Shown one piece after another: positions 1 through 9,338 of a DNA stretch of 64,000 nt. The stretch spans positions 5,332,001 through 5,396,000 of the forward strand of contig NZ_CP151726.1 in the NCBI RefSeq assembly GCF_038443385.1. The letters are read 5' to 3'. A model generated the notes under the pieces. The model had not been told where the DNA came from. It did no database searches and was given only the letters and a program-made list of their open reading frames with translations. Source of the DNA: Stieleria varia (lineage in GTDB: Bacteria > Planctomycetota > Planctomycetia > Pirellulales > Pirellulaceae). A program made the translations under genes and the position numbers. Position 1 is the first letter of the stretch, and every line of letters begins with the position of its first letter.

Positions 1-665
1 CCGTCGATCCGTTGACGGACCACCACGCGGTCTTCATACGGCTGGATGTGGACGTCCGATGCACCCGCTTTGACAGCGTCAAACAGCAAGTGGTTGACCA
101 ATTGGATGATCGGCGCTCGGCCTTCCGTGTCCAACAAGTCTTCGCGACTGCCCAGTTGATCGATCTCACGTAGCACCGTGTCGCGGTCGATCGTGTCGAT
201 CACCTGCTGCGCTTGGCTGGACCGGTCCGAGTAAGCCGCGTTGACCGCCTTGCTCAGTTCGGACGCCGTCGTCACGATCGGCTCAACGGCGCGCCCCAAC
301 ACTCGACCGACGACATCCAGCGATTCGTAGCCGTCACGATCGCAGACCGCCACGAGAAGTTTTCCTTCGTGATCAAATCCCAGCAACCGTCGAGATCGTG
401 CGAATGCAATCGGCAAGTATGCCAAGAAAACGGATGACGGTTTCAAGCGTGCCAGCTCGACGCAAACGGGGCATTGCAACCATTGCGCCAGCTCCCGAGT
501 CTCTGCGGGCAAGTCCGACGCGATGTCGTCGGTGGAACTGGTGAGAACAGGTCCAACGATCGCCGCGTCTCTGTTAGCCGCACCTTCTCTGCTCGGCGCA
601 GCCGACATCAGTGACGCGTCACGCGACTGGGCAGAGTCACCGGTTGTGGGGGAGGCGTCGGACAT
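1..665 (-). CDS. gspE: Type II secretion ATPase GspE, N-terminal part (runs off the window)
   Basis: About 221 codons of the N-terminal part of a GspE/PilB-type assembly ATPase are visible; the Walker motifs lie beyond position 1. After a loose leader of about 70 residues comes the usual N-terminal module (LPIAFARSRRLLGF, later DRDGYESLDVVGRVLG), then the start of the core with APIIQLVNHLLFDAV and GASDVHIQP, the classic approach to the ATPase core. The family powers pseudopilus assembly at the inner membrane. The ATG at 665 overlaps the end of gspD by 58 bases in another frame, so the two are probably co-transcribed and translationally coupled. It could also be a type IV pilus PilB; the neighbouring secretin favours type II secretion. 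Confidence 0.88.
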   Translation of the reverse strand, partial: MSDASPTTGDSAQSRDASLMSAAPSREGAANRDAAIVGPVLTSSTDDIASDLPAETRELAQWLQCPVCVELARLKPSSVFLAYLPIAFARSRRLLGFDHEGKLLVAVCDRDGYESLDVVGRVLGRAVEPIVTTASELSKAVNAAYSDRSSQAQQVIDTIDRDTVLREIDQLGSREDLLDTEGRAPIIQLVNHLLFDAVKAGASDVHIQPYEDRVVVRQRID

Positions 666-3154
666 GGAATCAACATCGGCCCGCTACGAGGATAGTCGCC
701 AGAAAGCTCGGCATCCTGTGTTTCGACATGAGACAAGTATTGCAGATCTCGGAACTGAGAGTCCCTCAAGATACGCGGTCGGATGAACAGAAAAAACGAA
801 GTCGTCGAGTTGGCTTCGGTTCTTAGGCTGGTCAGCTCACGCAATATCGGCACTTTTTCAGCCCACGGCACCCCGGTGAACGTGTTGCTGTCGGTGGAGC
901 GTTTCAGGCCCCCGACCACCACCGTCTTTCCGTCCGGGATCGTCACCACGCTGCCCAAGCTGTCGATCTGGCGCGGCGGAGGTAACGCGGCGGTGCCTTC
1001 GCCGACGAATGTGCTGAACTCGACCCGAAACTCCAATTGTAAATGGTCGTCTTCGTTAATGTGCGGCGTGACCTCGATCGTCGTACCGGCCTGCTGTGTC
1101 CCGCCCAAACTGGTCGTGGCGATCGTGTCCGCCGCATTGACGCTTTGAAATGGCACACTCGCGACGCTTTCCAGATTTCCCGTTTGATTGTCGTTGACCA
1201 AGATCTTCGGCGATGCCAACACGCGACTACGCGTGTGAGCCGATAAAGCTTGCACGATCACGTCAGCGACCTCCGGATCGATCAACACTCCGTTGAAACC
1301 CAAAGCCGGGTTGATCGTCAATGATCCGTCCGTCGGGTCGACTTCGCTCAAACCGAACGAAGTGAATTTGAACAACCGCTTGGCCCCTTGCCGATCACCG
1401 CCGGAGATCTCCACGCCCAATGAAAAGTTGTTGCTGGTGTCCACGGCCACAATGTCGGCTTCGATCAAGACCTGTGGACGTCGTTGATCCAACGATCGAA
1501 TCAGTTTTTCATACAACGGCTGCACGTTGGCTGGGGCATAGATGATCAAGCTGTTCGTGGCGACGTCTGCAGAAATCCGCGCGCCACCTGGCAACGTTGC
1601 GACCTGCCCGCCACCTGCAAATCCGCCACCTGCAAATCCGCTTCCAAATCCGTTCCCCAACGGGCCGCCGAAACCGCCAAGCTGACCGCCGGCAAAACCC
1701 GGGTTGGCAAACCCGCCCGAGTTGTTCGCGATCAATGGAGAAAGCTGACTGTTCTGATTCGCTTCGCGTTGCGGCGATGTGCTGGTGATCGGCTGAGGAG
1801 GCATGCTGACCGTCGCGTTGGGATTGAAACCCATGTTGCCCACCATCGCACCGACGGGATACACACCGCCCACGTTCAATCCGCCCAATGTCCCAAATGC
1901 ACCGGCCTGTAATCCGCCCGCTTGCGCAACGCCGCCGCTGCCGGTCGCTTGTTGCAATGCCATCAACGAATACAGCACTTCGATCGCCGTCGCGTTTTTT
2001 AGCTTGTAGAACTGAATCGGACTTTCCGCCGAATCCACCGCGCGATCCAACTCCTTGATCAACATCTCCACTTGTCGGTGGACTCCATCGGACGCACGGA
2101 TGACCAACAAGTTTCCTTCCTCGTCCACCGTTGTTTCGATCTCAGCGTTTTGGTCCTTGGCGTCGCCCGGCTGCACAAACCCCTTGACCAATTTGTCGAT
2201 CCGAGTGGCCGAGACATATTGCAGCCGGTAGACCTTCGTCAACGCTCCGCTGCCAGTATCCAATTGTCGCAACAACGTGACGATCTCTGTAACGACTTCG
2301 GTCTGACCCGCAACCAGAATGCGTGCGCCCGCTCGGTCGTGGAACAATTTGGGACCATCATCGCCACCGGGTTTTCGACTCGCGCCACCCGCCATGATCG
2401 ATTCGGCTTGCGCGATCAGGGACTCAGGGGAACGGTTGACGGGCAAATAGATTTCGATGGAACCCTGGCCCTTGGGCTTGTCGATCATTCTCAGCATCTC
2501 GACAATTTCTTGAACGTCCGCCGCGTAACCGGTGACGATCAACAAATTCTGTTCCGCCAGGGCGATGATATTCGAACCGGTCTTTGACATGAACGGTTTG
2601 AGCGAAGTGGAGATGGTGGTCACATCGATGTATTTGATCGGGATCACTTGAGTGACCGCAGCAGCCGGCCCATTTCGCCTCGTGACTTCCTCCGCATCCC
2701 CGGTTCGTGCGTTGGACAAAATATCTCCAATATCGACCACGCGTTTCCACCCGGCGACGTCGGAGTCAACAATCGCAAGGTTGGCTTCGCGGAGCAGGCT
2801 GCCCAGCAATGTCGGCAACACGCTCTTGGGCAGCTTTGCGGGCGTGTAAACCGTGACATCCCGCTGGGCGATATCCGTTCCGTGCAGAAACCGAATGCCG
2901 AGTTCTTTGCTCATCAATTCCAGCAACGCGGTCACCTTGACCGTGCCGGACAAGTTCAACTCGACGATCTCGTCATTTGCCGCTGACTGAAACGTTGACT
3001 TAGACGGAGACCGATTAGCTTGAGCCGCGCAGGTGCCAGCCGACATCGTCCACGCCGCCAAGAAAGCGACGAAAAGGATGTGAGGAACAGGCCGAGCAAA
3101 GCCGACGGTGCGATCTGCAAGCAAATCAGGCAAGGGCGAATCCAGTGAGGACAC
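608..3154 (-). CDS. gspD: Type II secretion secretin GspD
   Basis: An 848-residue outer-membrane secretin. A hydrophobic export segment lies near residues 22-45 (ILFVAFLAAWTMSAGTCAAQA). It is followed by an N0 domain (about 65-150), ring-building N1-N3 domains (about 165-400, with ITQVIPIKYIDV and NLLIVTGYAADVQEIV), a glycine-rich linker (about 405-530) and the secretin channel domain with VLASPKILVNDNQTG and VPWAEKVPIL. The glycine-rich insert inside the N-domain/secretin junction is long. The first start in frame is GTG at 3154. It is upstream of and overlaps gspE, giving a gspD-gspE operon. Secretins form the channel through which folded exoproteins leave the periplasm. PilQ is an alternative name by homology alone. 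Confidence 0.92.
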   Translation of the reverse strand: MSSLDSPLPDLLADRTVGFARPVPHILFVAFLAAWTMSAGTCAAQANRSPSKSTFQSAANDEIVELNLSGTVKVTALLELMSKELGIRFLHGTDIAQRDVTVYTPAKLPKSVLPTLLGSLLREANLAIVDSDVAGWKRVVDIGDILSNARTGDAEEVTRRNGPAAAVTQVIPIKYIDVTTISTSLKPFMSKTGSNIIALAEQNLLIVTGYAADVQEIVEMLRMIDKPKGQGSIEIYLPVNRSPESLIAQAESIMAGGASRKPGGDDGPKLFHDRAGARILVAGQTEVVTEIVTLLRQLDTGSGALTKVYRLQYVSATRIDKLVKGFVQPGDAKDQNAEIETTVDEEGNLLVIRASDGVHRQVEMLIKELDRAVDSAESPIQFYKLKNATAIEVLYSLMALQQATGSGGVAQAGGLQAGAFGTLGGLNVGGVYPVGAMVGNMGFNPNATVSMPPQPITSTSPQREANQNSQLSPLIANNSGGFANPGFAGGQLGGFGGPLGNGFGSGFAGGGFAGGGQVATLPGGARISADVATNSLIIYAPANVQPLYEKLIRSLDQRRPQVLIEADIVAVDTSNNFSLGVEISGGDRQGAKRLFKFTSFGLSEVDPTDGSLTINPALGFNGVLIDPEVADVIVQALSAHTRSRVLASPKILVNDNQTGNLESVASVPFQSVNAADTIATTSLGGTQQAGTTIEVTPHINEDDHLQLEFRVEFSTFVGEGTAALPPPRQIDSLGSVVTIPDGKTVVVGGLKRSTDSNTFTGVPWAEKVPILRELTSLRTEANSTTSFFLFIRPRILRDSQFRDLQYLSHVETQDAELSGDYPRSGPMLIPCPTPPPQPVTLPSRVTRH

Positions 3155-3487
3155 TCAATCAACACGCTGCTAAACCCGTTTGCTAGGAAATCGCCCCCCT
3201 CCACGTCAAGCTCGTTGTTGATCGTCGAGCATTGTCCCGCAAAAAAATCCCTTCCAGGGCTTTCCATGACCGAACCGATCGAATATCATTCCGCTTGTTG
3301 AGAGGAATTCTCAATAGCGTTCTTAAGTAGCCAGCGAGGCATAAAGAGGGCTCGGATAAGTAGCGGAACACCCCGCTCCCACCGGACCCTCGATTGACCC
3401 CAGCTAGCAAGAAAGAAGCATCGCACTGAGTTGCATCGGGCAACCAGCGGACGTTTTCTGGACTTGTTTAGCAAGAGGTCGAGTGTC
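3155..3487. promoter_or_regulatory. Divergent intergenic region, gspD / PEP-CTERM gene
   Basis: This 333-bp gap separates the minus-strand secretion genes from the plus-strand cluster, so both promoters should lie here. A palindromic TTGAGAggAATTCTCAA is visible at about 3298-3314 and could be an operator. AGAGG at 3474-3478 is the likely ribosome binding site of the next gene. No convincing promoter hexamer pair was picked out. Confidence 0.35.
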
Positions 3488-4294
3488 GTGTATGCCTTTC
3501 GTTTTCTAATGGTTTCGCTGATTTCAAGCGGACTTTGGCTCTGCCAGGCCAAGCTTGTCCGAGCGGAAATTTATGTCCCCGACCAATCGGTGCCGGGAGT
3601 CTCCGGAGACGTTTTTGGATGGGATCAAGGAGACGTGAATTCCTCCTTCGCGTTCTGGGACAGCTTCGACGATTTTCTGGGCGGATCAGCACCTGGATTT
3701 CTACCGGCGGGAAGCTCGCCGGCGGCGAATAGCGTCTTTGATAACGGCGGGCTACCAAGCCTGCTGACTTTCGAGTCAAACCAGTCGATCGCTTCCAGCG
3801 GTAACGCGTACGGTGGTCTTTTCGGACCGGGCGACGATTCCACATTCTTGACCGATGCGTTTGCGACGGTTCGCTCGGGAACCAGCGGAGGCTCGTTCAC
3901 TCGCATCGTCGCACAGTTTGAAACCCTCGGATCGGAACTCGATTACTCGTCACTGTTGTTGAGCCTGACGGACGCGCCGGGCACGATCGCACCGAGCTTT
4001 GCGATCGAGACCAATCGCGTGTCGTTGGGCGGAACTTTCGGCGGCGAAGGTGTCAGTTACCTCGCGTTGTGGGACCTGGATTCCTCCCAAGCGGAGTACC
4101 GTTTTGACTTCATGGCTCAATCCAACAACATGTCGCTCGACAAAGTTCGCATCGACTCGTTCACCAGGAACACGCCTTTCATCACACCTTCGGCGGTACC
4201 AGAACCCAGCAGCTTCGCGATGCTTGGTCTGATCGGTACCACCATAGTCATGGCTCGACGCCGGCGTCGCGTGCTTCCACTGCTGGGTTCGTAG
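3488..4294 (+). CDS. PEP-CTERM sorting-domain exported protein
   Basis: A secreted protein of about 268 residues. The N-terminus is a signal peptide (LISSGLWLCQAKLVRA, cleavage before EIYVPD). The C-terminus ends in VPEPSSFAMLGLIG, a hydrophobic stretch and an arginine cluster (ARRRRR), the PEP-CTERM signal read by an exosortase system. The central part is Gly/Ser-rich and beta-like with no enzyme motif. I chose the GTG at 3488 because AGAGG stands 9 bases upstream; an ATG at 3509 is the alternative, and a TTG at 3431 would add a non-signal leader. The substrate or partner is not evident. Confidence 0.8.
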   Translation: MYAFRFLMVSLISSGLWLCQAKLVRAEIYVPDQSVPGVSGDVFGWDQGDVNSSFAFWDSFDDFLGGSAPGFLPAGSSPAANSVFDNGGLPSLLTFESNQSIASSGNAYGGLFGPGDDSTFLTDAFATVRSGTSGGSFTRIVAQFETLGSELDYSSLLLSLTDAPGTIAPSFAIETNRVSLGGTFGGEGVSYLALWDLDSSQAEYRFDFMAQSNNMSLDKVRIDSFTRNTPFITPSAVPEPSSFAMLGLIGTTIVMARRRRRVLPLLGS

Positions 4295-4378
4295 GGCTGT
4301 CGTTCTTTGGTCAGCGGCCGTCAACGACCGCTTTCTTTCTCCATCATTCAAACTCGTTCAAACTTGGGGGACACACGC

Positions 4379-5338
4379 GTGTGGATATCAACCCTTGCGC
4401 CAACGCGGCGCGCGTTCACGTTGATCGAATTGCTGGTTGTGATCGCGATCATCGGGATACTTGTCGGCTTGTTGCTGCCTGGAGTTCAGGCGGCTCGCGA
4501 AGCGTCACGTCGGATGTCATGTAGCAACAACCTCAAACAGATCGGGTTGGCGATGCACGCGTACAACGACGTGAACCGGAGGTTGCCACCCAGCGCATTG
4601 GGGATACGCGTTGCCGGAACCGCACGACAGCCGGTGCATCGAGCCGGCTTGACCGCGTTTGTTTCGATATTGCCGTACGTCGAGCAATCGGCGTTGTTCC
4701 TCGAATTCGATTTGGACGCCGACGCGTGGGCTCCCGAGAACGAGATCCCCGCCAAAAAGACACCTGCGGTCTACTTGTGTCCGTCGATGTCCCTGCCCGA
4801 TAGCGGCGGAGCATCGGACGGCTATTCCAGCTACGCGGTTTCGACGGGAACGAAGAAGTATCGCAATCAGATCCATGATGGTGCGATCATCGATTCGATG
4901 AACGTTTTTCGAAATGAAAGAGTGACGGCCGGATTGCCCGACGATTTGTCTTGGCTGACTTGGGTGGCAGTGGACGACATTTCCAACGCTGACGGCACCA
5001 CCAACACGTTGCTTGCCGGCGAGTTTGGAGTCCAAGTTCGCGAGACCACGTCTTTGCCGTTTCCCTATCCCGGTTCTGGTGGCGAAAGTGCGGGCAAGTG
5101 GGCGGTCAGCTACCCCTATCACTCGACAGCGTCAACATTCGGAAAGTTTAACGCCAAAGAAATATCGCTGTTCGACATTCCCTCCTATGAGTCCTTTCGC
5201 GGACCACACGCCGGTGGTGTTCAGTTCGTACTGAGTGATGGCAGCGTGCGATTTCTCACCGAATCGGTCGACGGGGTCGTCCTGCGGCAATTGACGGCTC
5301 GCAATGATGGCGAAGTCATCGACCAGGAGCCATGGTGA
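4379..5338 (+). CDS. DUF1559 protein with prepilin-type N-terminal cleavage signal
   Basis: About 319 residues. Near the start is the prepilin leader [20 protein letters not shown], which a prepilin peptidase would cleave before the phenylalanine, followed by [20 protein letters not shown], typical of the greatly expanded planctomycete DUF1559 family. The C-terminal half has the usual [20 protein letters not shown] segment. The family is pseudopilin-like and probably surface- or membrane-associated; its role is unknown. The GTG at 4379 places the leader at the extreme N-terminus and has a G-rich stretch (TTGGGGG) upstream; a TTG at 4307 is possible. It overlaps the next gene by seven bases. 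Confidence 0.82.
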   Translation: MWISTLAPTRRAFTLIELLVVIAIIGILVGLLLPGVQAAREASRRMSCSNNLKQIGLAMHAYNDVNRRLPPSALGIRVAGTARQPVHRAGLTAFVSILPYVEQSALFLEFDLDADAWAPENEIPAKKTPAVYLCPSMSLPDSGGASDGYSSYAVSTGTKKYRNQIHDGAIIDSMNVFRNERVTAGLPDDLSWLTWVAVDDISNADGTTNTLLAGEFGVQVRETTSLPFPYPGSGGESAGKWAVSYPYHSTASTFGKFNAKEISLFDIPSYESFRGPHAGGVQFVLSDGSVRFLTESVDGVVLRQLTARNDGEVIDQEPW

Positions 5339-5757
5339 TGCGCCCATTCACTCTGCTCTATCTGTTCGCCGGCTTGGCTTGCATTGCCGGATGCACCCAA
5401 AAAGCCGTGCCAGCCGTAACTGCTTCGGGCACCGTCCACGTGGACGGTGCCCCGCTATCAGGAGCGGTGATCACGTTTGAACCTCTCCATGGAACCACCG
5501 GACCCAATGCGTCGGTGCCAGTCTTTGCAGGACGGTTTGACGTGACGACGGAAGCGGGACTGCACGGTGGACGGTACCTCGTGCGGATTTCGCTGATTCC
5601 ACCGGAGATACGCAAAACCCTGCCTGCGGAGCAATCCGCCACGCTGCCGCCAGAGGACGCTGTGATTGATCCAGAGTTCGACGCCAACAGTCAGTTGTCT
5701 TGCGAGCTAAAGCTCAACCAGACGAACCCGCTCGCCTTTGACGTCGAGTTCCTGTAG
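5332..5757 (+). CDS. Small lipoprotein with carboxypeptidase-regulatory-like fold
   Basis: 141 residues. A lipoprotein signal ends in LACIAGC, with the lipidated cysteine near residue 21. The mature part begins [20 protein letters not shown], the pattern of the small transthyretin/CarboxypepD-like proteins that accompany DUF1559 genes in planctomycetes. It starts ATGGTGATG, overlapping the stop of the DUF1559 gene, so the two are translationally coupled. The function is unknown; the pairing suggests that the two work together at the cell envelope. Confidence 0.78.
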   Translation: MVMRPFTLLYLFAGLACIAGCTQKAVPAVTASGTVHVDGAPLSGAVITFEPLHGTTGPNASVPVFAGRFDVTTEAGLHGGRYLVRISLIPPEIRKTLPAEQSATLPPEDAVIDPEFDANSQLSCELKLNQTNPLAFDVEFL

Positions 5758-5815
5758 CCGTTTACTCCCTTTCCATGGTCAAATGAAGTCACCACTTTCC
5801 ACGACGGAGTCACTC

Positions 5816-7525
5816 ATGTTGTTCCCATACACGATTCGTTTCGCACTCATCGCAGTTGCTTGTCTCACGCTGCCGACACTCGCCCATGCTCACATGGCTT
5901 GGTTGTCGACGGATGATGATGGACACGTGGTGCTGTGGTTTGGGGAGTCACCCAATGACCGCACTTATCACATGCCAGAGAGCATCGCGAAGATCGAATT
6001 GCAATCGAACGGCTCTGGCATCGAGACCGAGTCAGTCAAGAATGATTCGCTGGTCGGTATTCGAAGCACAAAACCGGCTCCCGCTTCGGCCGAAGTCGCT
6101 GGCCGCGTGACCTACGGTTTGTATCACGGCACCAAGCTGACCTATCACGTCGAGCACTTGCCCCAATCGGATCCCAGCAAGTGGCCGGTTGATGCAAGGG
6201 CACAAACACCGCTTCAGTCCGTGATCCGTTCTCTACCCGAGGGTGGAATTCGCGTGACGATCCTGCATCATGAAAAACCCGCCAAGGACTTGGAGGTCAA
6301 ACTGTACTGCGAAGAAGGTCACGAGGAGGGGGCGGCCAAAACCGACATCGCCGGAATGGTCACCTTCACTGCGTCCCAAGTCGAACCTGGGCTCAACGCG
6401 ATCGTGGTTGGCATGACCGATCCCGATGCCAAAGGCACGCTCGATGGCGAAGACTATGGCAGCACCACCGACTACTTGACGGCTACGTTCCGTATCCCTG
6501 GTGAGGTTCGTGGCGAGATCCCCAGTAATACAACTTCGCGGGACGATGCGTCCAATCCCCAGCGTCCAGAGATGGATGATGCGATTGGTGCATCCGTCGT
6601 GCCGTCTAACCTTCCCGAACTGCCAGAGGAACTGACCAGCTTCGGCGCCGCCGTCAGTGGCCAAAGTCTGTACGTGTACGGCGGCCACACCGGCAACGCG
6701 CACTCGTATTCCACGCAAGAACAATCCAATCGCTTTTGGTGCTTGGACCTCTCTGCGGGCGAGCAAGCGGCGTGGCAGAAACGTGCTACAGGCCCATCGC
6801 TTCAGGGCTTAGCGTTGGTTGCACACGGCGATCGCATCATCCGCATCGGCGGTTTCACTGCGGTCAACGCTGCGGGTGAAACTCACGATTTGCGTTCGCA
6901 GAATCTAGTCGCAGCATACCACCCCGCCACGAACACATGGACCGATTTGCCTTCCCTGCCTGAGCCACGATCGTCATTGGACGCCGCAGTCCTCGGGGAT
7001 ACCGTCTATGTCTTTGGAGGCTGGAAGCTTGATGGGCAGAGCGACGACAGTCAATGGCACACGACCGCTTGGTCGCTGGACCTGAGTGATGACACGAGCG
7101 AATGGCAATCGCTTGCCCAGCCACCGTTCCAACGACGAGCGATCAGCGTTGCGGCACACGAAGGCAAACTCTACGTGATTGGCGGAATGAACTCACAGGG
7201 CAAGACCACAACACGTGTCGATATCTACGACCCGAGTTCGAACGCATGGACACAAGGTCCCTCGTTGCCAGGCAGCGGGATGTCGGGTTTCGGCTCATCA
7301 TCGTTTGCCACCGGCGGTCGACTGTACGTCAGCACGTTGGACGGGCGGGTGCATCAACTCGGCGAAGACGGAGCCTCATGGCGGACCATCGCCAAATGCA
7401 ATCCGGCAAGATTCTTTCACCGCATGCTGCCGATAGCCGACGACGAATTGCTAATGATCGGCGGAGCCAACATGGAGATCGGAAAGTTCAAGCAAATCGA
7501 TCGGATCAAGTTGTCCGGTCATTGA
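5816..7525 (+). CDS. Exported DUF4198-like / Kelch-repeat protein
   Basis: About 569 residues. A signal peptide (LIAVACLTLPTLAHA) is followed by HMAWLSTDDDGHVVLWFGE and a beta-rich region to about residue 240 that resembles DUF4198. From about 280 to the end there are repeated Kelch blades (SLYVYGGHTGN, DTVYVFGGWKLDG, KLYVIGGMNSQG, RLYVSTLDGRV), predicting a beta-propeller. GGAG at 5806-5809 stands six bases before the ATG at 5816, which fixes the start. It follows the DUF1559/lipoprotein pair by 58 bases and probably belongs to the same unit. Ligand or substrate is not visible. Confidence 0.8.
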   Translation: MLFPYTIRFALIAVACLTLPTLAHAHMAWLSTDDDGHVVLWFGESPNDRTYHMPESIAKIELQSNGSGIETESVKNDSLVGIRSTKPAPASAEVAGRVTYGLYHGTKLTYHVEHLPQSDPSKWPVDARAQTPLQSVIRSLPEGGIRVTILHHEKPAKDLEVKLYCEEGHEEGAAKTDIAGMVTFTASQVEPGLNAIVVGMTDPDAKGTLDGEDYGSTTDYLTATFRIPGEVRGEIPSNTTSRDDASNPQRPEMDDAIGASVVPSNLPELPEELTSFGAAVSGQSLYVYGGHTGNAHSYSTQEQSNRFWCLDLSAGEQAAWQKRATGPSLQGLALVAHGDRIIRIGGFTAVNAAGETHDLRSQNLVAAYHPATNTWTDLPSLPEPRSSLDAAVLGDTVYVFGGWKLDGQSDDSQWHTTAWSLDLSDDTSEWQSLAQPPFQRRAISVAAHEGKLYVIGGMNSQGKTTTRVDIYDPSSNAWTQGPSLPGSGMSGFGSSSFATGGRLYVSTLDGRVHQLGEDGASWRTIAKCNPARFFHRMLPIADDELLMIGGANMEIGKFKQIDRIKLSGH

Positions 7526-7794
7526 AAGTCATGTGGGAAAGAAAATGCAGAACCAGAATAACCGTAGGTCATGCTGTGCATGACGAAATACGGCACGCCC
7601 ATCTTCGCGTTCGCCCGCATTCATTCGAAAAAGAACTCCTGCTGACGACCGATGTTACCGACTTGCGATGGACGGATGCCGTCATCCAAAGCATGATCTA
7701 CCGCAACTGCCAGACCAATGCTGCGTCACAAGACCGACAGCGAGGCCCCAGAAAATACAGGATCAGAACGAGCATGCTCTTGCCGAAACTTGTC
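7526..7794. other. Gap between the Kelch gene and the last cassette
   Basis: These 269 bases should hold the attC of the terminal cassette, but no pair of AAC/GTT cores with pairing arms is recognisable. A short inverted repeat TCATGC-TGT-GCATGA lies at about 7570-7584 just after the Kelch gene; it lacks a T-run. No convincing gene was seen on either strand. Confidence 0.4.
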
Positions 7795-8199
7795 TCACCA
7801 AGGTGCCTCAAGGACGGCGCGTAACCAGTCTCCATGAGCGTAAGTGGCAAACCAGCGATTAGGGTCGTTGTCTATTGATTCGTGTTTCAACAGACGCACG
7901 AGCATCTGCAGGTGCTCAAGGTTCCATGCCCAAATCCCGATTCCGCGAACGTCGATTCGGCAGAACAAATCAGATAGTTGTTCGTAAGTCAATGACGATT
8001 GCCGAAATGGACAGGTGTGGCAGACAATCGACCAGTCGGCAAGTTCCCACGTCCCTGCCGTGTCGCCAATGACATTGCTCTTTTCAAGCTCCCTTTCTTT
8101 TGTTGCTTCAGCAAGGCGATGACACCGTGGGCATACGACATGCAAGAGCCGCGCCCGTGATCGGTGGTCATAACGTACGTGAGATGATCCAGAAAGCAA
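7795..8199 (-). CDS. Terminal cassette: small zinc-ribbon-like protein
   Basis: About 134 residues with two cysteine pairs, CPRC near residue 24 and CHTC near residue 61, suggesting a zinc ribbon; the second half is Trp/Leu-rich (WAWNLEHLQMLVRLL). The TTG at 8199 is the first start inside the cassette; a second TTG at about 8145 is possible. It is the cassette most distant from attI and has no attC downstream, so it may no longer be excisable. I do not recognise the family. Confidence 0.55.
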   Translation of the reverse strand: MLSGSSHVRYDHRSRARLLHVVCPRCHRLAEATKERELEKSNVIGDTAGTWELADWSIVCHTCPFRQSSLTYEQLSDLFCRIDVRGIGIWAWNLEHLQMLVRLLKHESIDNDPNRWFATYAHGDWLRAVLEAPW

Positions 8200-8236
8200 G
8201 ATTCGTCAACCCTGTGGCAGGGATGCCTGTTGCTGG

Positions 8237-8324
8237 CGAACGTCAGACATCACATGGGACGGACGGTTGATAGACCACTCGCACAAACGCCGCAAGCCGT
8301 CCTCACGTGCACGTCATGGTTCGG
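8237..8324 (-). repeat. attC site
   Basis: Left core CGAACG, right core GGTTCGG, arms GGGACGGACG / CCGTCCTCACGTG. The right core complements the bases (GGCCGAAC) that open its own cassette at 8752. It ends the 8314-8703 cassette, whose stop codon lies inside this site. Confidence 0.85.
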
Positions 8325-8703
8325 CTCCTGTAGCCACCATGGTTGTTTGACGCTTACCATTCTTGATGGGAACGACGTGCGGAACGCCAAGATGCTTGAG
8401 CCGTTCCATGATTGCATCGTGTTGAATCTTTGCCTGCTCGAGAGTGTAAATTGTGTCGGCGATTTGTATTTCGTCTGGAGACACTTCGGTAAACGCAAAC
8501 TCTGCTTTTTCTGGAACTACTGGCCAAAGTGCGCCGTGAAGCTGATCTGCCCAAAGCACGCGTACACCCAGCAACTCCAGGGCTTCGCTTTCGCGAACAA
8601 GCGACGCTCGACGCCACTGAGCGTATCCGAATAAGATCGCGAAGGATGCCACCACAGCAAGCAATGTTGTGATTCGATATCGGATGCTAAGTCGTCGGAT
8701 CAT
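8314..8703 (-). CDS. Cassette protein with one N-terminal membrane segment
   Basis: 129 residues. MIRRLSIRYRITTLL leads into a single hydrophobic segment (residues about 12-28), giving a membrane-anchored protein with the rest probably outside. The soluble part (VLWADQLHGALWPV, later YTLEQAKIQHDAIMERL) has no motif I recognise. The gene reads into its attC and stops there, so its last residues are attC-encoded. The ATG at 8703 lies just inside the cassette. Confidence 0.7.
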   Translation of the reverse strand: MIRRLSIRYRITTLLAVVASFAILFGYAQWRRASLVRESEALELLGVRVLWADQLHGALWPVVPEKAEFAFTEVSPDEIQIADTIYTLEQAKIQHDAIMERLKHLGVPHVVPIKNGKRQTTMVATGAEP

Positions 8704-8751
8704 CTGCGGTTAGTGGCTAAAAGGAACACTGTCTTTGAACTCTTTAGTGGC

Positions 8752-8839
8752 CGAACGACAGCGGTAACCCAGCCGCAGCAATAGATTTTGCTGTAAGTAA
8801 CGACCCAATCGGCGGCTTAGGTTCACCGCATGGTTCTGC
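8752..8839 (-). repeat. attC site
   Basis: Left core CGAACG, right core GGTTCTGCC, arms GCGGTAACCCAGCCGC / GGCGGCTTAGGTTCACCGC. The single unpaired base in the right arm needed for strand choice can be seen. It closes the 8843-9258 cassette. Confidence 0.87.
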
Positions 8840-8842
8840 CTT

Positions 8843-9258
8843 CTATACGCGTGCAAGCAAGCGATTGGCCATGTCTTTGGCTAGGTCTCGAATCGGGTCC
8901 GTGTCAGGGATCGCGCGCACCCTCTCCGCGACCTTCGATGATAGCGTTACATCAGCAAGCAAGCGAGCCTTGTACAGCATGCAATATTGAATCCACTCGA
9001 AAAGCATGAAGTCAGAAGTTCTGGGACCTGTGGTAGCCAGTGATTCCCATTCGTAGTTGGAATCGCGTGAGCTAGGAATTTTAGGTGTCGATCAACCAAT
9101 GAGCAATGACGAATGTCAGGCAGCGACCAGATGTGGCCGAGACGTTCGATCAACCATTGACGCTTCGGGCGATTGCTAGAAAGCAACAAACGCTCGGTGA
9201 TTTGATTAAGTTCGAGTTGACCGCGATAATCCATAAACTCTCGTTGGCAGAACGTCAA
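8843..9258 (-). pseudogene. Frameshifted cassette gene, unknown family
   Basis: Reading from the ATG at 9234 (or TTG 9258) gives MDYRGQLELNQITERL and later LPDIRHCSLVDRHLKFLA; a protein-like continuation then lies in a neighbouring frame (NYEWESLATTGPRTSD, ending DMANRLLARV) down to the stop at 8843-8845, right next to the attC. The change of frame falls near 9065-9085. Without it the product would be about 130 residues. This is either a real frameshift or a sequencing error; staying in the first frame stops at 8947. Confidence 0.5.
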
Positions 9259-9338
9259 GGATCACGGCGGACGTGCGAACGACTCGCAAGCAGACCATTA
9301 AACACGACTCACGTCCTCCCGTGCAATTCATGGTTCTG
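9248..9338 (-). repeat. attC site
   Basis: Left core CAGAACG, right core GGTTCTGC, arms GGATCACGGCGGACGTG / CACGTCCTCCCGTGCA. It ends the 9328-10038 cassette. Confidence 0.88.

Noticed and set aside
7102-7824. A plus-strand gene overlapping the end of the Kelch gene
   Set aside because: Its first two thirds are a frame shadow of the Kelch repeats and the rest is Arg-rich without motif.
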